Shown in pieces: positions 43,423 to 51,596 of a stretch of DNA of 64,000 nucleotides (the stretch's first letter is position 1; each line of letters opens with the position of its first letter). Position numbers and translations under genes: made by a program. The DNA lies in assembly GCF_022180385.2 (NCBI RefSeq), contig NZ_BQME02000002.1, positions 248,001 through 312,000 of the forward strand. Direction: 5' to 3'. The notes beneath the pieces were generated by a model. It made no database searches and was not told where the DNA came from. It worked only from the letters and a program-made list of their open reading frames with translations. Origin of the DNA: Paenibacillus sp. L3-i20 (GTDB lineage Bacteria > Bacillota > Bacilli > Paenibacillales > Paenibacillaceae).

Positions 43423-44538
43423 ATGCGTGATCCTAGACTAAAAAAGTTAGCACAAAACTTGGTGCAATATTCTATTGATGTTCAGCCAGGAGAAAACGTT
43501 CTCATTGATATGATCGGTTCAGAGAAGGAGCTTGCAAAATGTTTGATAGAGGAAGTAGCCAAGCGCGGCGGACGTCCATTTGTTGAACTGAGAGACAATT
43601 CCGTTCTTAGAACGCTTCTAACTCATGCAACAAAAGAACAGATTGAGCTGTGGGCCGAGCTTGATTTGGAACAAATGAAAAAAATGCATGCTTATATTGG
43701 TGTTCGTTCTGGAGATAACGTTAATGCGCTTTCCGATGTCCCTGATGCTAATATGCGCCTCTATGAGCAACTTTATCGTAATCCTGTACATTCGGAGCAA
43801 CGTGTCAAAAAAACGAAATGGGTCGTTCTCAGATACCCAAGCCCGTCAATGGCGCAACTTGCAAAAATGAGTACAGAAACATTTGAAGATTTTTACTTTG
43901 ATGTGTGTAATCTCGATTACAACAAGATGGACAAAGCAATGGACCCATTACAGCAACTGATGAACCGTACTGACCGTGTGCGTATCGTTTCCCCGGGAAC
44001 AGACCTCACATTTTCGATTAAAGAAATTGGCTCCAAAAAATGCTCTGGTCATCGCAATATTCCTGATGGTGAAGTATTCTCTGCTCCAGTACGTGATTCC
44101 GTTCAAGGGACTATTACATACAATGCACCAAGCGTATATGCAGGCACTTCTTTCCAAAACATTTCATTCACTTTTGAAAATGGAAAAATCGTTAAAGCTG
44201 AGAGCAACAATAATGAGCGTTTAAATGAAATTTTGGATATGGACGAAGGCTCACGTTATATTGGCGAATTTGCAATTGGTTTTAATCCACATATTTTGCA
44301 TCCAATGAACGACATATTGTTTGATGAGAAAATCGCGGGTAGTCTTCATTTTACACCTGGACAAGCTTATGAAGAAACAGATAACGGCAACCGTTCTTCT
44401 GTTCACTGGGACTTGGTACTTATTCAACGTCCAGAATACGGTGGCGGGGAAATTTATTTCGATGATGTTTTGATCAGAAAAGATGGTATATTTGTTATCC
44501 CTGAACTAGAAATGTTAAATCCCGATAATTTGAAATAA
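43423..44538 (+). CDS. Aminopeptidase, M29 family (AmpS/PepS)
   Basis: A 371-residue metallo-aminopeptidase of the thermophilic aminopeptidase T family (two Co or Zn ions). It opens MRDPRLKKLAQNLVQYS; metal ligands are suggested in NIPDGEVFSAPV (Glu), IGEFAIGFNP (Glu), GSLHFTPGQAYEE (His and the conserved Tyr) and SSVHWDLVLI (His, Asp). The C-terminal DGVLIRKDG-like segment DDVLIRKDGIFV is typical. Length is about 40 shorter than the 410-residue members but close to the AmpS branch. Ribosome binding site AAAGGAG. Confidence 0.9.
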   Translation: MRDPRLKKLAQNLVQYSIDVQPGENVLIDMIGSEKELAKCLIEEVAKRGGRPFVELRDNSVLRTLLTHATKEQIELWAELDLEQMKKMHAYIGVRSGDNVNALSDVPDANMRLYEQLYRNPVHSEQRVKKTKWVVLRYPSPSMAQLAKMSTETFEDFYFDVCNLDYNKMDKAMDPLQQLMNRTDRVRIVSPGTDLTFSIKEIGSKKCSGHRNIPDGEVFSAPVRDSVQGTITYNAPSVYAGTSFQNISFTFENGKIVKAESNNNERLNEILDMDEGSRYIGEFAIGFNPHILHPMNDILFDEKIAGSLHFTPGQAYEETDNGNRSSVHWDLVLIQRPEYGGGEIYFDDVLIRKDGIFVIPELEMLNPDNLK

Positions 44539-44641
44539 TAGCAGATGAAGCGTTTTTTTCGCTGTAGCTATTGTAGGATAGAGAATTTCAGGTTATCATT
44601 GTGACTAGGAAAGTCTTACTATTTTATTGGAGGGATCTCCC

Positions 44642-44884
44642 ATGTCTAATAACGCAGCAATTGTTGAAATTTCACAAACAGCTAGCCAATTCACTTCATC
44701 TATCGTATTGCAAGCAGAAAGCAAATACATCGACGTAAAAAGTATTTTAGGGCTTTTCACTACATTAGTTGGTGGTCATTCCTATGATCTTCACGTACAT
44801 GGACAAGATGCTGAAGCAGCGAAAAAAGCAATGGCTGATGTATTCGCAAAGCATAATCTTGCCATTAACGTAATCTCGGAATAA
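44642..44884 (+). CDS. HPr-like protein without the catalytic histidine
   Basis: An 80-residue protein, start ATG 44642, 8 bases after GGAGG. The segment VKSILGLFTTLVGGHSYDLHVHGQDAEAAKKAM matches the regulatory half of HPr/Crh (LKSIMGVMSL...), and Ser34 equals HPr Ser46, the target of HPr kinase. The active-site region SGIHARPA is replaced by TASQFTSSI, so there is no His15, and about 12 residues between the first helix and KSI are missing compared with HPr. It can thus not carry phosphate from Enzyme I. A Crh-like role in catabolite control through Ser phosphorylation is possible but inferred. Confidence 0.8.
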   Translation: MSNNAAIVEISQTASQFTSSIVLQAESKYIDVKSILGLFTTLVGGHSYDLHVHGQDAEAAKKAMADVFAKHNLAINVISE

Positions 44885-44906
44885 TCATAATATTGCTACT
44901 AGAGGG

Positions 44907-44937
44907 GCGCTTCTTCTAAAATGAAGGAGCGCTTTTC
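44907..44937 (+). terminator. Terminator after the HPr-like gene
   Basis: GCGCTTCTT pairs with AAGGAGCGC (one T-G pair), then TTTTC. Confidence 0.8.
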
Positions 44938-45020
44938 AGTTTTGTCCTTGTGTAATCGCTTCTTTTCGTCTAATATAAAGAGATAGAAGATGGCGGATAC
45001 GCGTGAGTGGGGGGAGAAGA

Positions 45021-45308
45021 ATGTCTGCACCAGAGGTTACGGATATTTTGCATGAGAGAGCGCTTCGACTTCTTCAGGAAGACGCGAGTAAAATAGAGAA
45101 GCTAATTGAAGTTCAGATGGAAAACTTGACAACTCGTCAATGCCCATTATATGAAGAAGTATTAGATACTCAAATGTATGGCTTCTCAAGAGAAGTAGAT
45201 TTTGCAGTACGGGCTGGATTAATTGCTGAGCTAGCGGGCAAAGAAATCATTAACAAGCTTGAACGCAATCTAGCAGTATTATACGAAGCTTTGGATCGCA
45301 AAGGGTAG
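45021..45308 (+). CDS. ylaN: YlaN (UPF0358) protein
   Basis: A 95-residue helical protein closely like Yla[45 protein letters not shown] and [12 protein letters not shown] are family hallmarks. Start ATG 45021 behind GGGGGGAG. YlaN is an iron-binding protein reported to act with Fur in Bacillus and Staphylococcus iron homeostasis. In Bacillus it precedes ftsW; here ftsW is close but on the opposite strand. Confidence 0.93.
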   Translation: MSAPEVTDILHERALRLLQEDASKIEKLIEVQMENLTTRQCPLYEEVLDTQMYGFSREVDFAVRAGLIAELAGKEIINKLERNLAVLYEALDRKG

Positions 45309-45340
45309 TCTCTTCCGAGAGTCTGCCTTTTTTTATGCGC
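45308..45340 (+). terminator. Probable terminator after ylaN
   Basis: TCTC/GAGA mini-stem followed by GCC and seven T residues; weak stem but long T run. Confidence 0.45.
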
Positions 45341-45448
45341 ATTATTAAATATCGACAAATTACGATGATCAAAAATATTAGGTCGCCTTGATTCAGGACG
45401 CATGTTCTATTACAATGAATATATATGGCATATTAAGGAGTGGATGAA

Positions 45449-45829
45449 ATGACCGAAGACCTTCAAACTGGTATTATCCGTATTTCTGATGATGTTGTGG
45501 CTACTATTGCGGGACTTGCGGCACTCGAAACGCCTGGAATAGCTGCTATGTCCGGTGGAATTTCTGAAGGACTTGCGAAACGTCTGAGTGGTAAAAACGT
45601 TCAAAAAGGTGTCTCTGTTGAAGTTGGACAATTAGAAGCTGCTATTGATCTGCGTATCATCGTGCACTATGGTATTCCAATTCAAGAAGTTTGTCGCCAA
45701 TTGCAATTGAATGTACGCGAATCTGTCGAAAATATGACGGGGCTTCAAGTAGTAGAAGTAAATGTTAAGGTTGAAGGCGTTGCCTTCAAAGAGGAAGAGA
45801 CTGAAGAGCTACAACATCGTTTGAAGTAA
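45449..45829 (+). CDS. Asp23/Gls24 family envelope stress protein
   Basis: A 126-residue Asp23 domain protein; start ATG 45449, 8 bases after AAGGAG. Typical order: IIRISDDVVATIAGLAALETPGIAAMSGG, VSVEVGQLEAAIDLRIIVHYGIPI (alternating strands), QEVCRQLQLNVRESVENMTGL, VVEVNVKVEGVAF. Such proteins (YloU, YqhY, Asp23) are linked to cell-wall stress and to fatty-acid synthesis control; YloU/YqhY identity is not settled here. No neighbouring accBC or dak genes, so a stand-alone member. Followed by a terminator. Confidence 0.92.
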   Translation: MTEDLQTGIIRISDDVVATIAGLAALETPGIAAMSGGISEGLAKRLSGKNVQKGVSVEVGQLEAAIDLRIIVHYGIPIQEVCRQLQLNVRESVENMTGLQVVEVNVKVEGVAFKEEETEELQHRLK

Positions 45830-45847
45830 TGATATCCCCGATATAAA

Positions 45848-45884
45848 AACGGCACTTCTCGTAAGTTGAGAGGTGCCGTTTTTT
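45848..45884. terminator. Terminator between Asp23 gene and ftsW
   Basis: AACGGCACTTCTC and GAGAGGTGCCGTT with a 7-base loop and T run; may also serve ftsW from the other side. Confidence 0.93.
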
Positions 45885-45894
45885 GTCGAAATAT

Positions 45895-47061
45895 TTATCG
45901 AGAAGATTTTGTTTTTTCTTTTTCTGCTCGTCCTGCTTCTCTTGATATGCTCAAAAGCACACCTACGCTCATTAAACAGACGAGAAGGGAAGACCCCCCA
46001 TAACTTATGAATGGTAGAGTTACGCCTGTAATTGGAATTGTAGCTGTTACACCGCCTATGTTAACAAAGGCCTGGATGGCGAACAGACCAACAATACCTA
46101 CCCCAACGACTGTGCCATAAAGATCAGGACATCGTAATGCAACAATTAAACCACGCCATAAAAAAGTGAGATAAAACAACAAAAAGATTGTACTACCTAT
46201 AAATCCGAACTCTTCGCCTATAATAGCGAAAATAAAGTCATTATAAGCATATTGTAAATAGTGCAGCTTCTGTACGCCTTCGCCGAAGCCGGCTCCAGTT
46301 AATCCGCCATGACCTAATGCTTGAAGGGAAGATACGAGTTGCCAAGCACCTTCTTGGGCATTACCGAGCGGATCCATAAACGAAGTGAATCTATCCACTC
46401 TATATTTCCATGGATCATAATTAATGGCCATAGAGATACTGGTCATTAATGTCAGAATGACTAGGCCTACCGAGCCAGTGATGAAAACTTGCTTTAAATT
46501 AGCACCACCAGCAATAATCATAATCGTAGCACAAGAAGCAAGTACCATACTTGAACCTAGGTCAGGCTGCAACATAATTAAGCCACATACAAAACTAATA
46601 ATAATAATGACGGGCAGAAGCCCTTTTTTGAAATCGCGGAATTTTTCACCTTTCTTAGCTATGAGTGCACCTAGGTACAATATAATAGCAAGCTTGGCAG
46701 GCTCAGTAGGCTGCACACCCAATGACCCTATATTAAACCAGCTTCGAGCTCCGTTAACTTCCTCACTGAAAGGTACAATCATTAACATAATAATGACAGG
46801 TACAAATAAGATAGGAAATGCTTTCTTAAACACATGGTAACGGAAGTTCATAAGAAAAAACATGGCGAAAATTCCCAAACCAGCCCATGCGAGCTGGCGT
46901 TTAGTGAAATATAATGCGTCGTTTCCAAAATCTTTGGAAACAGCTGCGACACCGGAGCTGGCGCTGAATACCATCACAATCCCAAATCCTACGAGAAGGA
47001 GGGTCATGATGAGAAGCAAAAAGTCCGGTCTTCCCCGACTAGCTTTCTGCGCAGCTTTCAT
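45895..47061 (-). CDS. ftsW: SEDS peptidoglycan polymerase FtsW
   Basis: A 388-residue ten-helix SEDS glycosyltransferase. Family marks: VMVFSASS near residue 30, NGARSWFNIGSLGVQPTEPAKLA (about 100-125), LLQPDLGSSMV-like LMLQPDLGSSMVL, the catalytic-loop region FAIIGEEFGFIG and the C-terminal GVTLPFISYGGSSLLVCLMSVGVLL. Septal cell-wall synthesis with a partner class B PBP is the known role; RodA is the other option, but the ylaN/ylaM neighbourhood in Bacillus favours FtsW. It follows yugN by 10 bases on the same strand. Confidence 0.9.
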   Translation of the reverse strand: MKAAQKASRGRPDFLLLIMTLLLVGFGIVMVFSASSGVAAVSKDFGNDALYFTKRQLAWAGLGIFAMFFLMNFRYHVFKKAFPILFVPVIIMLMIVPFSEEVNGARSWFNIGSLGVQPTEPAKLAIILYLGALIAKKGEKFRDFKKGLLPVIIIISFVCGLIMLQPDLGSSMVLASCATIMIIAGGANLKQVFITGSVGLVILTLMTSISMAINYDPWKYRVDRFTSFMDPLGNAQEGAWQLVSSLQALGHGGLTGAGFGEGVQKLHYLQYAYNDFIFAIIGEEFGFIGSTIFLLFYLTFLWRGLIVALRCPDLYGTVVGVGIVGLFAIQAFVNIGGVTATIPITGVTLPFISYGGSSLLVCLMSVGVLLSISREAGRAEKEKTKSSR

Positions 47062-47071
47062 GCTGTCCTCG

Positions 47072-47416
47072 TTAAACGAGCTGCTGCTTTAATTGCTGAA
47101 GCCTTTGTGTAGCCGTGTCCATAATATGTTGTGGAACAGGAGATTCATAATCTAAACCATGCGGGAAAGTAGCACGGCCGATATATACTGCTTCAATATT
47201 AAGAACCGCATAAGGTGATTCTAGCTTGCCTTCAATTGCACGTGTATTAATGCGAAGAAAATATTCTGAGCCGCTAGCGCGGTCAACAAGCTTCAAATCA
47301 TATGTAGCGCGATAATATTCCCACTGCCAACGAACGAACCCGACTTTTTCAGCTGAGTCGTCTAGATGGCTCAATTCGCTTTGAACACCGATTAAACCGG
47401 AGTTTTCAATAATCAT
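47072..47416 (-). CDS. YugN-like protein
   Basis: A 114-residue protein matching the YugN-like family: MIIENSGLIG, a WQWEYYRATYDLKLVD strand pair, YFLRINTRAIEGKLE, PYAVLNIEAVYIGRATFPHGLDYE. Function unknown, fold alpha/beta. Start ATG after AGGAGGAA. It is the first gene of a two-gene unit with ftsW (10-base gap). Confidence 0.82.
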   Translation of the reverse strand: MIIENSGLIGVQSELSHLDDSAEKVGFVRWQWEYYRATYDLKLVDRASGSEYFLRINTRAIEGKLESPYAVLNIEAVYIGRATFPHGLDYESPVPQHIMDTATQRLQQLKQQLV

Positions 47417-47653
47417 TCCTGGTTCCTCCTAAATTCACAAGACATAGTTGTACATTCTTTACTCATGATAGTATGTTTCCCCAGTCTGTGCAAGCCTTAC
47501 TCCAAGTCAATTCTATGATGTTCGTGACATTTGTGAGAAATGTACATATCTCCCTTTATATTCTCCAGAAGCTTCCTAAAAGTTACATTAGTCTGCTAAA
47601 CTATTAAAAACATACTGATTGTTGCTGCAAGTAGGACAAGGGGGTCTGAAGTT

Positions 47654-48832
47654 ATGCTTGATTCTAATGTAGTTTTGAAGCTGCAAGAGATTTATCCGGA
47701 TATGGTCCGCTGGCGTAGACATCTTCATCAATTCCCGGAGTTGTCGTTTAAAGAGGAAAAGACTTCAAGTTGGATAGCCGATCGTTTGGAAGAGATGGGA
47801 TGTAGTTTTGAGCGTAATGTAGGCGGATACGGACTTGTTGCGAAAATCATTGGCAGTAAGCCGGGCCCTACTATTGCATTACGGGCTGATATTGATGCTT
47901 TACCTATTCAAGATGAGAAAGAGTGCGAGTATGCGTCCAAGATTGCAGGTGTAATGCATGCTTGCGGTCATGATGGTCATACTGCTGTATTACTTGCTGT
48001 TGCTAGCTACTATTGTAGACACAAAGAGGAATTGGCGGGAGAAAGGAGACTAATCTTTCAACCTGCTGAGGAAACAACGCCAGGCGGAGCAATTGAGATG
48101 ATAAGTGACGGTGTACTTGAAGGAGTCGATGCTATTTATGGAATTCATCTTTGGACACCACTCCCGTATGGTAAAGTAGCTTCTAGACCAGGACCGTTTA
48201 TGAGTTCAGCAGATGAATTTGTTATAGATATTGAGGGGCGCGGTGGTCATGGAGGTTTGCCCCATGAGGCAATAGACGCCATTATCGTTGGCTCAGCGCT
48301 AGTACAGGCTATTCAGTCGATTGTAAGCAGGAGCGTTGACCCGCTTCAGCCGGCGGTAGTTACAATCGGCTCCTTCCAAAGTGGCACGACTTTTAACGTC
48401 ATTGCAGAGAAATGCCAATTGAAAGGGACGGTACGTTCTTTTGATGAGCAGACGCGAATGTTGATTCATGAGCGATTAGAACAGCTTATTAGACATACAT
48501 GTGAAATGCATGGTGCGACATATAACTACCATATGAGAATAGGTTATCCTCCTGTAGTTAACGATGATCGGGAAGCATCACGCTTTTTTACTGTTGCAGA
48601 AAATATGCAAGGGATGGTTGGAGTTATCCAAGCAGAAGCGATTACGGTCGCAGAGGATTTCTCTTATTATTTACAAAAGGTACCTGGGTGCTTTATGTTC
48701 GTAGGAGCAGGTAATTCAGATGTCGGAGCAAGTTATCCACATCATCATCCAAAATTTAATTTTGACGAGCGGGCAATGATTCATTCGGCAAGGCTGCTCA
48801 TCGGAATGGCAGAACATTATACGTTTGAATAA
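47654..48832 (+). CDS. M20D amidohydrolase (hippurate/amino-acid amidase type)
   Basis: A 392-residue dizinc amidohydrolase. RRHLHQFPELSFKE at about residue 15-28 is the start signature; metal ligands appear in HACGHDGHTA (Cys and His, about 103-112), PAEETTPGG (Glu-Glu), GIHLW and the C-terminal HHHPKFNFDERA. The dimerisation domain has GRGGHGGLPHEAIDAI. The family includes hippurate hydrolases, N-acetyl-amino-acid and indole-acetyl-amino-acid deacylases; the exact substrate is not visible. Ribosome binding site AAGGGGG. Single gene. Confidence 0.9.
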   Translation: MLDSNVVLKLQEIYPDMVRWRRHLHQFPELSFKEEKTSSWIADRLEEMGCSFERNVGGYGLVAKIIGSKPGPTIALRADIDALPIQDEKECEYASKIAGVMHACGHDGHTAVLLAVASYYCRHKEELAGERRLIFQPAEETTPGGAIEMISDGVLEGVDAIYGIHLWTPLPYGKVASRPGPFMSSADEFVIDIEGRGGHGGLPHEAIDAIIVGSALVQAIQSIVSRSVDPLQPAVVTIGSFQSGTTFNVIAEKCQLKGTVRSFDEQTRMLIHERLEQLIRHTCEMHGATYNYHMRIGYPPVVNDDREASRFFTVAENMQGMVGVIQAEAITVAEDFSYYLQKVPGCFMFVGAGNSDVGASYPHHHPKFNFDERAMIHSARLLIGMAEHYTFE

Positions 48833-48837
48833 AAATA

Positions 48838-48894
48838 GAGCTTGTTGTACAAGCGGGAGGACATTTATTTGTCCTCCCACAAGGCAACAAGCTC
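48838..48894. terminator. Long bidirectional hairpin
   Basis: GAGCTTGTTG/CAACAAGCTC outer stem and GGGAGGAC/GTCCTCCC inner stem. The right half lies inside the last codons of the convergent nuclease gene. Confidence 0.85.
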
Positions 48895-49716
48895 ATTATT
48901 TTCATTATATAATTCCGCGGGATCTGGTTCTTGATTGTTCCAAACATTATCTACTTCCCAAATGAGCATTGAAGTCTTACCTTCTGAAGAAATATCTTCA
49001 CCTGAAAAGACGTAAGCCTTCTCTAACGCGGGCAGCTCAAATGGCTCAAATTTATAGGTTTGGTTGCCACGTACGCTGACGAGTTTCCAACCTTCTAAAT
49101 CAATAGGCGATGATGTTGTATTCGTTAAAGTAACTAATTCTTCCTCTTTATCAACTTCGATTAGTATGCCCATTTCCTTTGCTTTGTGCACAATAACATC
49201 TGTTTGGCTCGTTTCTTTGCCAGAGTTCCAGAGAGCCATCTTGCCCTCCTTAGCTTGTTGCTCCAACTGCTTATATACATTTTCCATTTTCACATTAGGC
49301 TCAACGATCATAACCTTTGCTAATCCTTCTTGAAGCAAAACTTCATTTAATATTCGTCCGTCTTTTAACTCAACAATGGCTAAAGTTCGTTCGAATCTGT
49401 CCTTAACTTCTTTGTCGAAGCTAAGTTTAACTTCTCCTGATTCCTCGAGTAATTGTTTTGTAAGAGCAGAAGCTTCAGGTCCGTACGCTTCAACCTTAGA
49501 ATTAGGCTTGACTGTTTCTGGTGTATCGATATAAAGGAGTCTAATTGTATGTTCATCTTTCCCGACATTAATTTTAAAAGTATCACCATCAACATAATTG
49601 GAAACATCATACCAAGTATCCGATTTAATTTTATTGGATGGAGCTATAGAAATGGCATTACAACCTGCCAATATAATGACGAGTAAAAGGGTGAATATCG
49701 TGAATAAATACTTCAT
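48865..49716 (-). CDS. Thermonuclease-like lipoprotein with lamin-tail-like domain
   Basis: A 283-residue secreted protein; start ATG 49716, 9 bases after GGAGG. Signal MKYLFTIFTLLLVIILAGC has a lipobox (LAGC). The staphylococcal-nuclease domain (about 40-165) shows VDGDTFKI, IRLLYIDTPET with the catalytic Arg and Asp, GPEAS and DRFERTLAIVEL, where the second Arg is kept. A C-terminal beta domain (about 190-283: VTLTNTTSSPIDLEGWKLVSV, FELPALEKAYVFSG) resembles the lamin-tail domain often fused to surface nucleases. It probably degrades extracellular DNA for nutrients or biofilm turnover; that role is inferred. Confidence 0.87.
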   Translation of the reverse strand: MKYLFTIFTLLLVIILAGCNAISIAPSNKIKSDTWYDVSNYVDGDTFKINVGKDEHTIRLLYIDTPETVKPNSKVEAYGPEASALTKQLLEESGEVKLSFDKEVKDRFERTLAIVELKDGRILNEVLLQEGLAKVMIVEPNVKMENVYKQLEQQAKEGKMALWNSGKETSQTDVIVHKAKEMGILIEVDKEEELVTLTNTTSSPIDLEGWKLVSVRGNQTYKFEPFELPALEKAYVFSGEDISSEGKTSMLIWEVDNVWNNQEPDPAELYNENNELVALWEDK

Positions 49717-49880
49717 GGAAGGTTGGCCTCCGCTCATAAAAAAGTGTTTTTATAATTACATCTCCACTACTATAACACATGTTACACCCTATAATCGAAA
49801 CAGTATGTAGGTTTAGAGGGATAAAATGATATAAAACCTTTCATACTGAGGTATAAAGATTGTTATTTATGGGGGTGTGC

Positions 49881-51596
49881 ATGATGATGCAACACAATAA
49901 AGCATTAATTGTACAGTCTGATCTAACCATTTTGCTTGATGAAGCAGTGGAATCTTCACATATTGTTCACAGGATAATAAATACATTCGCTGAATCATAC
50001 AAACGAGTGGGAACTTTACACACTTATCGTGTTACTTCATTAACGTTTTGGAATGCATTAAGTATGGGACAAACCTGTCGTCAAATTGTAGAGCAATTAA
50101 CGAAACATGCGCGGTATGGAGTTCCATTGCAAGCGATAGCAAAGTTACATGCGTGGTCAAATAGATATGGGAAACTAAAGTTAGTAGCGGAAGGTGATAA
50201 CTTAATTTTAAATGGTGATCAAGATGTCCTTCTTCAACTAGGTCGATACCCTTCACTTAATGAGTGGATTCGTGAGCGAACAAGCTCTAATCAATGGGAG
50301 CTGAAACCAGAATGCAGAGGGTTGTTCAAACAAGAGCTTGGGAAGCTTGGATATCCGGTTATTGATTGGGCTGGTTACCATGAAGGTGAAACGCTCACCG
50401 TTCATTTTAGAAGCGAGACAACGAAAGGCCGCTCTTTTTCACTTAGGAAATATCAGAAAGAAGCTGTTGATCAATTCGTCCAAGAAGGCAGCGTGAGCGG
50501 TGGAAGTGGTGTCATTGTTCTTCCATGTGGTACAGGTAAGACGATTGTAGGAATTGCTGCATTAGTTAAATTAGGAAGGGCGACATTGATCTTAACGTCC
50601 AGTATAACTTCCGCCCAGCAGTGGAGGGATGAGTTGCTGGACAAAACGACCTTGACTGAAGCAGAAGTAGGGTTGCATAAGGGAAAGTCTAGTGAGGTCC
50701 GTCCTGTAACAATAGCTACTTATCAATTACTGACCCATCGTAAGTCGAAGGAAATGGGATTTAAACATATGGGACTTTTCTCTGAAAGAGACTGGGGCCT
50801 TATTATTTATGATGAAGTGCACCTACTGCCTGCTCCAGTGTTCCGTATGACGGCTTCTATTCAAGCAACTCGGCGACTTGGATTAACAGCAACACTCATC
50901 AGAGAGGATGGCTGTGCCGAAGATGTGTATTCTTTAATTGGTCCGAAACAGTATGACATGGAATGGAAATGTGCTGAAGAAGATAGGTATATCTCGTCCG
51001 TGAGTTGTACGGAAATAAGAGTTGCTTTGTCTACTTCACAAGAACAAAACTACATGGAGGCTAGCTCAAGGTCAAAACTTAGAATAGCATCTGAAAATAA
51101 AAATAAATTAGAAGTGGTTCGGGAACTTCTGAAAAAACATAGTGGAAAACCTACACTTATTATAGGGCAATATTTGCAGCAACTACATGAGGTCGCCAGT
51201 TATTTAAATGTTCCTTTACTTACTGGGGAAGTACCACAGGAGGAACGTGTACGTTTATATGAGCAATTTAAATCGGGAGAATCTGCTGTTTTAGTCGTAT
51301 CTAAAGTAGCTAATTTGGCCGTTGATTTACCTGATGCAGCTGTTGCTATTCAATTATCCGGCAGCTTTGGCTCAAGGCAAGAGGAGGCTCAACGTATTGG
51401 GCGGCTTCTTAGACCGAAATCAGGGAACAATGAGGCTTGGTTTTATACACTTGTTACTGAAGGGACAAAAGAAACGGAGTTCGCGCTCAAACGGCAGCTA
51501 TTTATGCTGGAGCAAGGTTATACGTATGAACATTTGGTCGCTACTATGGATAAGAAGGACGGAAGCTGGGTGTGTGAGGAGGCTACACTTCGATGA
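49881..51596 (+). CDS. XPB/ERCC3-type DNA helicase
   Basis: An SF2 helicase of 571 residues (first of three adjacent ATGs after GGGGGTG). N-terminal about 190 residues are the XPB-type damage-recognition region; then RKYQKEAVDQF (Q motif), LPCGTGKT (Walker A, about 216), YDEVHLLPAPVFR (DEVH, about 310), GLTATLIREDG with the RED motif diagnostic for XPB, and QRIGRLLRPK (motif VI, about 502). Bacterial XPBs unwind DNA 3' to 5' in vitro; the role in repair is not well known. It overlaps by 4 bases with the next gene. Confidence 0.88.
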   Translation: MMMQHNKALIVQSDLTILLDEAVESSHIVHRIINTFAESYKRVGTLHTYRVTSLTFWNALSMGQTCRQIVEQLTKHARYGVPLQAIAKLHAWSNRYGKLKLVAEGDNLILNGDQDVLLQLGRYPSLNEWIRERTSSNQWELKPECRGLFKQELGKLGYPVIDWAGYHEGETLTVHFRSETTKGRSFSLRKYQKEAVDQFVQEGSVSGGSGVIVLPCGTGKTIVGIAALVKLGRATLILTSSITSAQQWRDELLDKTTLTEAEVGLHKGKSSEVRPVTIATYQLLTHRKSKEMGFKHMGLFSERDWGLIIYDEVHLLPAPVFRMTASIQATRRLGLTATLIREDGCAEDVYSLIGPKQYDMEWKCAEEDRYISSVSCTEIRVALSTSQEQNYMEASSRSKLRIASENKNKLEVVRELLKKHSGKPTLIIGQYLQQLHEVASYLNVPLLTGEVPQEERVRLYEQFKSGESAVLVVSKVANLAVDLPDAAVAIQLSGSFGSRQEEAQRIGRLLRPKSGNNEAWFYTLVTEGTKETEFALKRQLFMLEQGYTYEHLVATMDKKDGSWVCEEATLR

